The position numbers were made by a program, and so were the translations under genes. From the NCBI GenBank assembly GCA_016782355.1, contig JADHYP010000023.1, positions 1-12,282 on the forward strand: a DNA stretch of 12,282 nt. The letters are read 5' to 3'. The stretch is from Candidatus Syntropharchaeum sp. (GTDB lineage Archaea > Halobacteriota > Syntropharchaeia > Alkanophagales > Methanospirareceae). The number at the start of each line of letters is the position of its first letter. Positions within the stretch are counted from its first letter, which is position 1. The notes under the pieces are model-generated. The model was not told the origin of the DNA, ran no database searches, and saw only the letters and a list, made by a program, of their open reading frames with translations. Positions 1-6,135 of this stretch are shown piece by piece.

Positions 1-60
1 ATAACGGTATTTGCAAAGGCGAAGGAAGTGGAGAAGATATGTTCGCTTTTTGCACCGTAA
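1..60 (+). CDS. C-terminal tail of an unidentified gene, cut by the window edge
   Basis: Frame 1 is open from the first base to a TAA at 58-60, giving 19 residues that end in Phe-Ala-Pro. The stretch is too short to identify. A T-rich run follows at about 63-78, which suits an archaeal terminator, and the next gene starts on the same strand 38 bases later. It could be chance read-through instead of a gene end. Confidence 0.35.
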   Translation: MTVFAKAKEVEKICSLFAP

Positions 61-86
61 AATCTTCTGTTTTTCTTTAAATCAAA

Positions 87-92
87 AGAGGT
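87..92 (+). promoter_or_regulatory. Ribosome binding site of the DUF502 gene
   Basis: AGAGGT lies 6 bases before the ATG at 99, good archaeal Shine-Dalgarno spacing, and supports this start. Confidence 0.5.
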
Positions 93-98
93 ATAAGA

Positions 99-710
99 AT
101 GGAAAGAATAAAGACTTTTATCAAAACCGCCCTGATTGGTGGAATCGGTGTCATTCTCCCCGTTATAATTTTGGTAATGGTATTTAGTTGGCTGTTCAAT
201 TTTGTTACAGGTAATATTCAACCGCTAACAAATCTTATTTTTGCCGACCCCGACTCAATAGGTATTTTTGCAGATATTATTTCAATAATCATTATTATTA
301 TAGCTTGTTTTCTTCTCGGACTGATAGTAAGGACTAAATTAGGTCAATATATACATAATTCAATTGAAGAAACATTTTTGAAAAAAATCCCGGGCTATAA
401 CATAGCTAAGGATACAGTCGAACAATTTATTGGAAGAGAAGAGATGCCCTTTTCTTCTGTCGTTTTGGTTAAGATATTGGATAATGACACTTTAGTTACC
501 GGGTTTATTACTGATAAGCATTCTAATGGAAGTTACACGGTATTTGTACCAACAGGGCCAAATCCAACATCAGGAAACATATTACACGTCAAATCCGAAA
601 ATGTATTTAAAGTAGATATACCTCTGGAACACGCTATGAAATCGATTATAGCTTGTGGAGCGGGCTCTAATAAATTAGTTGAAAAATACATAAATTTACA
701 GAATGATTAA
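99..710 (+). CDS. DUF502 family membrane protein
   Basis: The 203-residue product fits the DUF502 family of uncharacterised membrane proteins found in bacteria and archaea. Two strongly hydrophobic segments at about residues 10-32 and 56-78 should cross the membrane, leaving a soluble domain of about 120 residues. That domain carries the family hallmark VPTGPNPTSG at residues 150-159, followed by a hydrophobic strand and a C-terminal helix with the typical acidic-Ala-Met-Lys-x-Ile-Ile pattern. Length is normal for the family. The molecular role is unknown. The ATG is supported by AGAGGT 6 bases upstream. T-rich stretches after the stop (about 724-761) could end the transcript. Nothing links it functionally to its neighbours. 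Confidence 0.85.
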   Translation: MERIKTFIKTALIGGIGVILPVIILVMVFSWLFNFVTGNIQPLTNLIFADPDSIGIFADIISIIIIIIACFLLGLIVRTKLGQYIHNSIEETFLKKIPGYNIAKDTVEQFIGREEMPFSSVVLVKILDNDTLVTGFITDKHSNGSYTVFVPTGPNPTSGNILHVKSENVFKVDIPLEHAMKSIIACGAGSNKLVEKYINLQND

Positions 711-755
711 TTTGGTGCTTGTGATTTTTCTTTTCCGAAAACGCTTTTCTTTTTC

Positions 756-851
756 GTATTTCTTTACCGCCGAGATCACGGAGAGCGCTGAGATGAAATA
801 AATGATTTTTCTTACTCTCTGTGTTCTCTGCGGGCTCCGCGGTAAACAAGT
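756..851. repeat. 96-bp dispersed palindromic repeat, copy 1
   Basis: This stretch matches 7887-7982 with about ten differences over 96 bases by eye and no gaps. Its ends, TTTACCGC and GCGGTAAA, are inverted repeats, and the inner arms (GAGAGCGCTGAGA and TCTCTGTGTTCTCTGCG) are partly complementary, so a folded transcript or cruciform is possible. It lies between the DUF502 gene and the convergent ArsR-like gene and fills most of that gap. It encodes nothing recognisable. It could be a MITE-like mobile repeat or a structured regulatory element. Confidence 0.85.
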
Positions 852-880
852 ACTCTTTTTCTAAAACAAAAGGGTTTAAT

Positions 881-1177
881 CTAAAGCCGCCTCTTAAACT
901 CTGAAATCACTTCCTCCAATTTCTCCGTCACTCTATATTTCCGTATCGCTTTTCCCTTTGACTTCGGCAGTTCTGATATTTCGTAATTACTGCTCAAGAA
1001 TCCGTATTCCTCTAAGGTGAGGAGATGGTAAGAAACAAGTCGTCTTTCTTCCCCCAGCACTTTACTCATCTCATTTATGTGCATCGGCTTCTCAACAAGC
1101 AGCTCCACAATCCTAAACCGTATCGGGTGCAAAAGCGCATGAACCTCCTTCAATAAATCATCGTCGATTTTCATCAT
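881..1177 (-). CDS. ArsR-like winged helix-turn-helix regulator
   Basis: The 98-residue protein has the pattern of an ArsR/MarR-type winged helix DNA-binding domain. An N-terminal helix carries HALLHPIRFRIVELL (about residues 13-27), then 'INEMSKVLGE' and the recognition helix region 'RRLVSYHLLTLEEYGFL' (about 45-61), then a beta wing and a charged C-terminal helix. No cysteine or histidine metal site is apparent, so metal sensing is not supported; archaea have many such small regulators of unknown target. The start is a double ATG; the second Met at 1174 is nearly as good. A TATA box at 1200-1212 lies about 30 bases upstream, implying a leaderless or very short-leader transcript. It is divergent from the hypothetical gene at 1325, which it might control, but no operator is evident. 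Confidence 0.8.
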   Translation of the reverse strand: MMKIDDDLLKEVHALLHPIRFRIVELLVEKPMHINEMSKVLGEERRLVSYHLLTLEEYGFLSSNYEISELPKSKGKAIRKYRVTEKLEEVISEFKRRL

Positions 1178-1199
1178 ACATCCTTATTTGAAAATAGTG

Positions 1200-1212
1200 C
1201 TTATATATTTTT
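1200..1212 (-). promoter_or_regulatory. TATA box for the ArsR-like gene
   Basis: On the minus strand this reads AAAAATATATAAG, centred about 30 bases before the start codon at 1177. The spacing predicts initiation within a few bases of the ATG, hence a leaderless message. Confidence 0.5.
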
Positions 1213-1292
1213 TCATCTGTGGAATATAAATAAGTATAAGTTAAAAACAGAAAGGGGATGATTATAAACAGGATTGAATTTTTTAGAAAAAA

Positions 1293-1302
1293 CTTTATAT
1301 AC
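1293..1302 (+). promoter_or_regulatory. TATA box for the hypothetical protein at 1325
   Basis: CTTTATATAC is centred about 27 bases before the ATG at 1325 and is preceded by an A-rich stretch suiting a BRE. The spacing predicts a leaderless transcript; no Shine-Dalgarno motif is seen. Confidence 0.5.
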
Positions 1303-1324
1303 AACAAATTTCAAAATATAACCT

Positions 1325-1837
1325 ATGAAAAAATCAATTATTGCTATATTATTTATTGTAGTTATTGGAACTTTATTAATTATTAGTTTTTCTAATAATA
1401 TACAGCCAAAAAATAAATGTGAGTCATTTATGGCAGAAAATAGTATTGATTTTCCATGTAAATATTTTATTTCACAGGGGGAGATACCAAATGGTTATCA
1501 AATAAAAACAGATGAGTCAAATAAATTCGTAATTGGTAAAAATACTGATCCTGATGTTTCGTTTGGACCGGGGGATGGGATAAAAGATTGGTCATATGTT
1601 GTTTATATTAAAGAAGATGGGCAAATCAGTTTAAACGTTTTAGAATTTAATGCGGGATATGATAAAGGAAAAAACATTGAGAAAATCAACTCGATAAAGG
1701 AGCAAATGACTAATAGTCTAGGTTACGGTTTAGAATATTGGGTGGATGGAGATAGAATAATTATTCTGTTGCCTTTGGCTGGTTCAAAAGAAGAGGATAT
1801 TGATGCTTTCAAAAGTAAGTTAGATGATAAAATCTAA
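1325..1837 (+). CDS. Hypothetical protein with N-terminal membrane anchor
   Basis: I do not recognise this 170-residue protein. Residues 4-23 form one strong hydrophobic segment after Met-Lys-Lys, so it is anchored or exported with the rest outside. The soluble part has two cysteines (about residues 32 and 45) that could form a disulfide, a Gly/Pro/Asp turn 'SFGPGDGIKDW', and alternating strands and helices ending in an acidic helix. No lipobox is present next to the hydrophobic segment. The gene is clearly more AT-rich than the module to its right, and a well-placed TATA box supports independent expression. It is convergent with the Pup-like gene, with a stem-loop between them. Confidence 0.65.
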   Translation: MKKSIIAILFIVVIGTLLIISFSNNIQPKNKCESFMAENSIDFPCKYFISQGEIPNGYQIKTDESNKFVIGKNTDPDVSFGPGDGIKDWSYVVYIKEDGQISLNVLEFNAGYDKGKNIEKINSIKEQMTNSLGYGLEYWVDGDRIIILLPLAGSKEEDIDAFKSKLDDKI

Positions 1838-1870
1838 TTCGTCCCCTTACCACCAAATTAAATTGGTATC

Positions 1871-1898
1871 TGCTCAAAATTCGGTGGATTTTTGAGCA
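1871..1898. terminator. Stem-loop between convergent genes, possible bidirectional terminator
   Basis: TGCTCAAAA at 1871-1879 pairs perfectly with TTTTGAGCA at 1890-1898 around a 10-base loop. It lies just past the stop of the Pup-like gene on the minus strand and 34 bases past the stop at 1837 on the plus strand. Archaeal termination relies mainly on T-runs, so the role is inferred from position. Confidence 0.4.
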
Positions 1899-1904
1899 AT
1901 TACC

Positions 1905-2171
1905 TCATTCACCCGAAGTCGCATATATTTCATAAGGCATTATCTTCTTGTTTACCTTCTTCTTCCCTTTCAACTTACTTACGAGGTCGGCGGCTTTCTC
2001 CTTCTTCTCCCTCCTCTTCAACCGCTCCATTATGCCCGCCATCTCTTTCTCCTTTCCCTCACCGCCGTGTTCCTTCTCCTCCTCCTTTACATACCCGCCA
2101 CCTGCATCCTCTTCCACCTCTATTTCCTCTTCTTCCTCTTCCTCCATCCCCTCAAAAACCATTACACTCAC
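1905..2171 (-). CDS. pup: Candidate Pup-like protein modifier ending in Ser-Gly-Glu
   Basis: This 88-residue protein is a candidate archaeal Pup, the small disordered modifier that PafA joins to substrate lysines through its C-terminal Glu. It ends in Ala-Thr-Ser-Gly-Glu, matching the Gly-Gly-Glu/Gln end of known Pups, so no deamidation would be needed. It is nearly all charged: an acidic run at residues 9-21, a Gly/Glu/Lys linker, then a basic predicted helix at about 44-69 and the tail PYEIYATSGE. Bacterial Pup is about 64 residues with an acidic C-terminal helix, so charge layout differs. The start is GTG at 2171: GGGGGTTGA sits 6 bases upstream, whereas the ATG at 2162 would be 15 bases away. 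The gene follows dop by 54 bases, as its last operon partner. Identification rests on context, size, composition and the C-terminus; overall sequence identity to bacterial Pup is not evident. Confidence 0.65.
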   Translation of the reverse strand: MSVMVFEGMEEEEEEEIEVEEDAGGGYVKEEEKEHGGEGKEKEMAGIMERLKRREKKEKAADLVSKLKGKKKVNKKIMPYEIYATSGE

Positions 2172-2177
2172 TTTAAC

Positions 2178-2186
2178 TCAACCCCC
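2178..2186 (-). promoter_or_regulatory. Ribosome binding site that sets the Pup start
   Basis: On the minus strand this is GGGGGTTGA, a near match to GGAGGTGA, 6 bases before the GTG at 2171. It favours that GTG over the ATG three codons later. Confidence 0.5.
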
Positions 2187-2225
2187 TTACACTTTTTTGC
2201 TTCTTTTTCTTGATAAAACTTTCTT

Positions 2226-3839
2226 TTAATAAATTATCTTCTCAGGATATAATCTTTTCGCTGCTGATAAAACTTCCTCTATTTCTCGTCCCTCTATCAT
2301 TTCCGCCCCTATCTCTTCCTTAGTCAGCATAAACGGCTCGTCCAGTATTATTTTCGCTTCGTTAAGCACCATCGTTGACCAGCTAACACTTCTCACGTGC
2401 GACCCATACCTTTTCAACATCTCAACCTTGAAAAATTCCCTCGTTCGCTCAGGTGCATTACTCAATGCGTATTTTACTCTATCTGATAACGAAGACCAAT
2501 CAACCTGCGGCAATTCTTTCTTTGCGAACGCCAGCGACTCCTTCGGATTGCAGAGACAGCTACCTTTCGTACTCTCTTCTCCATCCACAATGCAGTACAG
2601 CACGCTTTCGTCCAGCAATGCATACTGATTACAGATGCTTATTCCCTCAGAAGCGCTTTTTGGCTCATAATTCACGAGCAACGCCAGTTTCGTCACCCAG
2701 TCTATTCCATCCACGTATTCTTCCACTCGCCGGGCTTCCAGCTTCTCTATCACTTCTTTTAAACTTCTCCTGCCCATTTCATCCCACTTTCCTTCTTCTT
2801 CGCCCTTCTCTTCATACATCTTCTCTATTCCCTCGAGATAAAATCGGAGTATGGAAACGGCATCGGTCATCTCCCCGTTCTTCAACTTTATCTTCCACTC
2901 GCATTCCTGTGTATCCGCGGATATTTTCTTGAATGCCCGCACCGGGTCGTCTATCTCCGGCGCATCGTCCAGGAACCCCGATTCAAATGCACAAATTACC
3001 ATCGCTTGTGCAACGTCACGCAAGAAAATCGCGTATTCTGAACGAAGTGCCTCGTAATGTATGTCGTGTAGTCGCCAGTATTGACGTGCCGCATGAGGCT
3101 GGTCTCTCGTGTTCAGGATGCCTCTACCCAATGTAGTGGAAAGCGAAGACTTCTGAACAACGAACATCGCTCTTGGCGAAATAACGAACTTCACTCCCTC
3201 TTTACCAATGGTATCCCCGGAAACGACGTCCCCGGACCCCGTGAACAATATTCTTGTGACAACCCAGGGTATTAACGCTTTTTCTACACGGTTCCAATCC
3301 TTGCACGCTTCCCTTTTTGTTATTATATTCCCATGCGTAGCATAAGTATTCGTCTTTATTTTTTCACCTTTTCCTATGCGTATGCCACTGCCTGCAGCAA
3401 CGCGACTGAAGAAATTGGCGACGTTATTCTTATGAATGACAACTTTTTTCTTTAAAGTCCGGCTCGCCTCCCTCGACCCCGCGAAAGCATATATCTCCGA
3501 TACTTTGTCGTATGCCACGGCATCAAAGGGGTTATTGTAAGAAGGCGTTGCTATTTCAAGATGTCCCATATCGTTATAAATCCGGCAGCCGTTATCGCCA
3601 TACGAAGACGTTATCCTCGATTCATGCGCTTCCTGCGATACTTCGGTAGCTGTGTCCCACTTCACATCCCTTGAAAATCTTCTTCTTTTTAAACCTTGAA
3701 TCGCCGCATTAACGAGCAAAGAAGGATTTAAAGTCGCTTTCGCAGTCACTGGATATTCCTGCTCTATCCCTCTTATCTTATTCTCTGTTCCCGTTCCTGT
3801 TCCTGTTCCTGTTCCTTCTCCCTTCCTCCTCTCGCTCAT
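2226..3839 (-). CDS. dop: Dop-like Pup deamidase/depupylase (PafA/Dop family)
   Basis: The 537-residue protein belongs to the carboxylate-amine ligase-like family of PafA and Dop. Visible in order: metal-site motif GIEQEY (residues 24-29); a Dop-type segment 'AIQGLKRRRFSRDVKWD' (46-62); RIYNDMGHLEIATP (86-99), with the catalytic Asp at 90 and metal ligands Tyr88 and Glu95; HKNNV (136-140); IPWVVTRILFTGSG (190-203); RGILNTRDQPHA (239-250); and the C-terminal 'KRYGSHVRSVSWSTMV' region (476-491), which resembles Dop more than PafA. The loop between residues 62 and 83 is about 20 residues shorter than in mycobacterial Dop. By family it hydrolyses the C-terminal amide of Pup or the Pup-lysine isopeptide bond; since Pup here ends in Glu, depupylation is the likelier job. 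Residues 9-18 are five Gly-Thr repeats before the fold begins. It precedes pup and has its own TATA box. Confidence 0.85.
   Translation of the reverse strand: MSERRKGEGTGTGTGTGTENKIRGIEQEYPVTAKATLNPSLLVNAAIQGLKRRRFSRDVKWDTATEVSQEAHESRITSSYGDNGCRIYNDMGHLEIATPSYNNPFDAVAYDKVSEIYAFAGSREASRTLKKKVVIHKNNVANFFSRVAAGSGIRIGKGEKIKTNTYATHGNIITKREACKDWNRVEKALIPWVVTRILFTGSGDVVSGDTIGKEGVKFVISPRAMFVVQKSSLSTTLGRGILNTRDQPHAARQYWRLHDIHYEALRSEYAIFLRDVAQAMVICAFESGFLDDAPEIDDPVRAFKKISADTQECEWKIKLKNGEMTDAVSILRFYLEGIEKMYEEKGEEEGKWDEMGRRSLKEVIEKLEARRVEEYVDGIDWVTKLALLVNYEPKSASEGISICNQYALLDESVLYCIVDGEESTKGSCLCNPKESLAFAKKELPQVDWSSLSDRVKYALSNAPERTREFFKVEMLKRYGSHVRSVSWSTMVLNEAKIILDEPFMLTKEEIGAEMIEGREIEEVLSAAKRLYPEKIIY
3787..3816. 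repeat. Five tandem hexamers encoding Gly-Thr in the Dop N-terminus
   Basis: Five copies of GTTCC(C/T) run head to tail. On the minus strand they encode Gly-Thr five times, just before the conserved Dop core. Copy-number change would stay in frame and alter only a flexible leader. Confidence 0.8.
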
Positions 3840-3870
3840 TAGCCTTTATCATAAATTCGTGGTTTTATTT

Positions 3871-3880
3871 GTATAAATTT
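3871..3880 (-). promoter_or_regulatory. TATA box for the dop-pup unit
   Basis: On the minus strand this reads AAATTTATAC after an A-rich stretch, about 35 bases before the ATG at 3839. It suggests dop-pup is transcribed apart from arc-pafA, as expected once the VapBC remnant separated them. Confidence 0.4.
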
Positions 3881-3928
3881 TTATTTTCTTATTCTATACC
3901 CTGACAACCAAATTTTGGGGAATGGAAA

Positions 3929-3941
3929 AGTATATATATAC
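3929..3941 (+). promoter_or_regulatory. TATA box for the VapB-like gene
   Basis: AGTATATATATAC lies about 30 bases before the ATG at 3967, and AAGGAG follows at about 3944. The antitoxin promoter appears intact. Confidence 0.45.
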
Positions 3942-3966
3942 AAAAGGAGTATAATATATAACGCAA

Positions 3967-4155
3967 ATGGGTGAGAAGATAAGAGATCGTTTGAAGAGGC
4001 GTGTTTCGCTCGACGATACGTTGGAAAATTTGCTATTACATGCACATAGAAGCAAGCCGAGCGATTTTGCGGGTGCATGGATAATGAACGACGAGGAAGA
4101 AGAAGAAATCAAAGAAAGTCTTAAGAGGTTGTGGGGAACGTGGAAGATGGATTAA
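3967..4155 (+). CDS. vapB: VapB-like antitoxin, partner of a broken VapC
   Basis: A 62-residue charged protein whose C-terminal part, with an EEEEEIKESLKR helix followed by LWGTWK (about residues 43-59), resembles the toxin-binding tail of archaeal VapB antitoxins. The N-terminal 35 residues are basic and helical; no clear AbrB or ribbon-helix-helix motif can be named. The identification depends largely on the next frame: a GTG at 4140 overlaps its end and opens a PIN-domain N-terminus, the usual vapBC overlap. It lies on the plus strand within the otherwise minus-strand pupylation block, between pafA (convergent) and dop (divergent), so it is a likely insertion. A TATA box at 3929-3941 suggests it may still be expressed although the toxin is lost. 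Confidence 0.6.
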   Translation: MGEKIRDRLKRRVSLDDTLENLLLHAHRSKPSDFAGAWIMNDEEEEEIKESLKRLWGTWKMD

Positions 4156-4293
4156 TCGTGGATACGGACGTTTTGGTTGATTTACTACGCAAGAAAGATT
4201 TCGATTGCTCTGGTTAATGGTTTTGGTATTTTGACAAATAATGTAGCACATTTCAATAAGATAAAACATTTACGGGTGCTCAGTGGCAAATGA
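4140..4293 (+). pseudogene. vapC: VapC PIN-domain toxin remnant with internal deletion and frameshift
   Basis: From the GTG at 4140 the frame encodes GLIVDTDVLVDLLRKKD, a typical PIN N-terminus with the first catalytic Asp, then stops at 4215-4217. In the +1 frame from about 4204 to the TGA at 4291-4293 the sequence encodes 'GILTNNVAHFNKIKHLRVL', the typical C-terminus of VapC toxins including the TNN-x-x-HF region. About 80 central residues, with the acidic active-site positions, are missing compared with the usual 130. The gene cannot yield an active nuclease. It is the dead toxin of the VapB-like gene before it. Confidence 0.75.
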
Positions 4294-4362
4294 TACAGAT
4301 TACGGTGGCGGACGATTTCAACTCCATTGTTTTTACTCCCTCACCTCTCCCCAGCACTACAT

Positions 4363-6129
4363 CTACTCCACTTCTTCCTCTTCCTTCCCCCTCTTCTCCT
4401 CTCTTCTTATCTCTTCTATCCTCTCCTTTATACTTCCCTCATCCCATCCATCCAGTTCATCAAATCTATAAGTTTTGTTATTGGAATACAGCAAATAGTC
4501 TAAATACGGATTCCTGACGATTCTGTTTCTTATTTCTCTACTTATCTCCTCCTCCCAGCCCCTTATGTCCCCTTCCTCGGCAAGCAATCGGACGAGAACC
4601 TGTCTTGTTCCTTCCCCTCTTCTACGCTCTCGCAAAAACACCACCACCGCACTTGGCATCCTCGCAAGTTCCGGATACCGCTCAAATAGCCTCGTATATT
4701 CCTCTCCCGTTGGCCTACTCACGTCTATCTTTACCTCCGGCTCCCTGTTTATCGTTATCTTATTCCAGCTCAGCACCGCATTCTCGAATTCTGATGCGAG
4801 TCTTACCCTTAACTCGGCTCTCGAATCATTCGGTGGGAATAATAACGCTTCCCCTACCTCCTCTTCCGTTAGTATTCGCTCCACTCCCATCCTATCCGCT
4901 ACTTGCTCGTATAAGTCATAATCACAGAGATTGGCGAAATCAAACGATGCCGCTATCTCTTTCTCCACACGCTCATCCATCATGTACATGCTCCGGTAAT
5001 CAAACTTCCCCTTTGACGTGTATTCATATTCAAAATCACCTATCTCGTTCTTTATCACCCATAGCTTCATCACCCATTCTAAACGCCGCACCACGTATGG
5101 GTCTTCAAGCAATCCCTGCTCGAACTTGTCACAAAGCCTCTTGAACGTATCCAAAACGTATTTGTCCCAGTAGGACGTCTCTCGTTCCTCAAACAACTCC
5201 TCTATCACCGCGAGATAATGACAATTGAGATAATCAATCGCGGACTGCGTCCTCCCGTTCATTAACTTTATCCGCCAATCACCTTCGGTATTCATCGAAA
5301 TATCTTTGAATGTTTGAAGCGGATTCCAGATGTCCTCTACATGCGAGATATTCCCGGATTCTATCGCATCTATCACATACGATGTAAGAGCATTATTGAG
5401 CAGCCGTGTTACCTCAGAGCGAACACCCTCACCCGACGTAACGTGGACACGATATTTATCCTTTGTACTCAACGGCTCGTCCCGTGTAGATAATATCGGC
5501 CACTGCGAAGGCGACTCCGTGAGAACTCGCTTCGATACCATCGCTTTCGGCGAAATTACATATCTTATCCCTTCTTTTTCCGCTACGAACCCACCAGCGC
5601 CAAAGAATATCTTCCGAAGCACTAAAAACGGTATGAGCAGATTCTCTTTACCCGCAAATTTCTTCCTCTCCACCATGTATGATTCGTGCGTGCCCCGGCT
5701 ATACCTCTTGTCTATCTCCACGTTTGCTTTCCAGCATTGGATGCGTGCAGGGCTACTCCCTCTTTTCCTCAACTTCTCCCTGTATCTTTCATTTGCTTTC
5801 TCCACGCCTATTTGCATGTACAATTCCGCCGCCTTATCATATTTCAGCACCTCGAAGGCGTTTCTGCATTCCGGCGTGGCTATCTCTAAGTGACCTCCGG
5901 TGCAGATGTAAATCCGGGAGCCATTTCTCAAAAAACCGTCGTTCCTCCTCCGCAACTTCGAGCATATCGCATCCGTCCCATCAAAAAAAGTATAATTCTC
6001 AAGCGCATGAATCACCTCATCTACGTGATAAAATCTCGCATACCTGTACAAGCCCGGCGATTCTGAACTTATGCCCACTCTAAATTCGTGCTCTAACCCC
6101 TGCCATTTGTTCAAATCCTCCCGCGCCAT
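4363..6129 (-). CDS. pafA: PafA-like Pup ligase homologue with altered active site
   Basis: The first 475 or so of 588 residues align by eye with the Pup ligase PafA: GLEHEF (11-16), a short N-terminal loop, FLRNGSRIYICTGGHLEIAT (66-85), KANVEID (134-140), THESYM (147-152), LLIPFLVLRKIFFGAGG (164-180), STRDEPL (214-220), VIDAIESG (252-259), LEWVMKLWVI (350-359) and the C-terminal ILTEEEVGEAL segment (419-429). Metal ligands Glu13/15, Tyr74 and Glu82 are kept. The family's catalytic Asp is Cys76 here, and the conserved NTRDEPH motif has become STRDEPL. About 110 residues follow the normal end, closing in a Glu-rich tail. PafA uses ATP to activate Pup's C-terminal Glu and joins it to substrate lysines; whether this protein does so, uses another nucleophile, or is a regulatory pseudoenzyme is open. 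It follows arc by 6 bases. Confidence 0.8.
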   Translation of the reverse strand: MAREDLNKWQGLEHEFRVGISSESPGLYRYARFYHVDEVIHALENYTFFDGTDAICSKLRRRNDGFLRNGSRIYICTGGHLEIATPECRNAFEVLKYDKAAELYMQIGVEKANERYREKLRKRGSSPARIQCWKANVEIDKRYSRGTHESYMVERKKFAGKENLLIPFLVLRKIFFGAGGFVAEKEGIRYVISPKAMVSKRVLTESPSQWPILSTRDEPLSTKDKYRVHVTSGEGVRSEVTRLLNNALTSYVIDAIESGNISHVEDIWNPLQTFKDISMNTEGDWRIKLMNGRTQSAIDYLNCHYLAVIEELFEERETSYWDKYVLDTFKRLCDKFEQGLLEDPYVVRRLEWVMKLWVIKNEIGDFEYEYTSKGKFDYRSMYMMDERVEKEIAASFDFANLCDYDLYEQVADRMGVERILTEEEVGEALLFPPNDSRAELRVRLASEFENAVLSWNKITINREPEVKIDVSRPTGEEYTRLFERYPELARMPSAVVVFLRERRRGEGTRQVLVRLLAEEGDIRGWEEEISREIRNRIVRNPYLDYLLYSNNKTYRFDELDGWDEGSIKERIEEIRREEKRGKEEEEVE

Positions 6130-6135
6130 TTTATT

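Noticed and set aside
667..849. Minus-strand 60-codon frame
   Set aside because: It consists mostly of the 96-bp repeat and has no recognisable protein features.
1892..2229. Plus-strand Ser/Pro-rich open frames opposite the Pup-like gene
   Set aside because: They are antisense reflections of Glu/Lys-rich codons, lack ribosome binding sites, and overlap the better-supported minus-strand gene.
4565..6083. Plus-strand frames opposite pafA
   Set aside because: The minus strand has family motifs throughout; the plus-strand translations are Ser/Pro-rich shadows.
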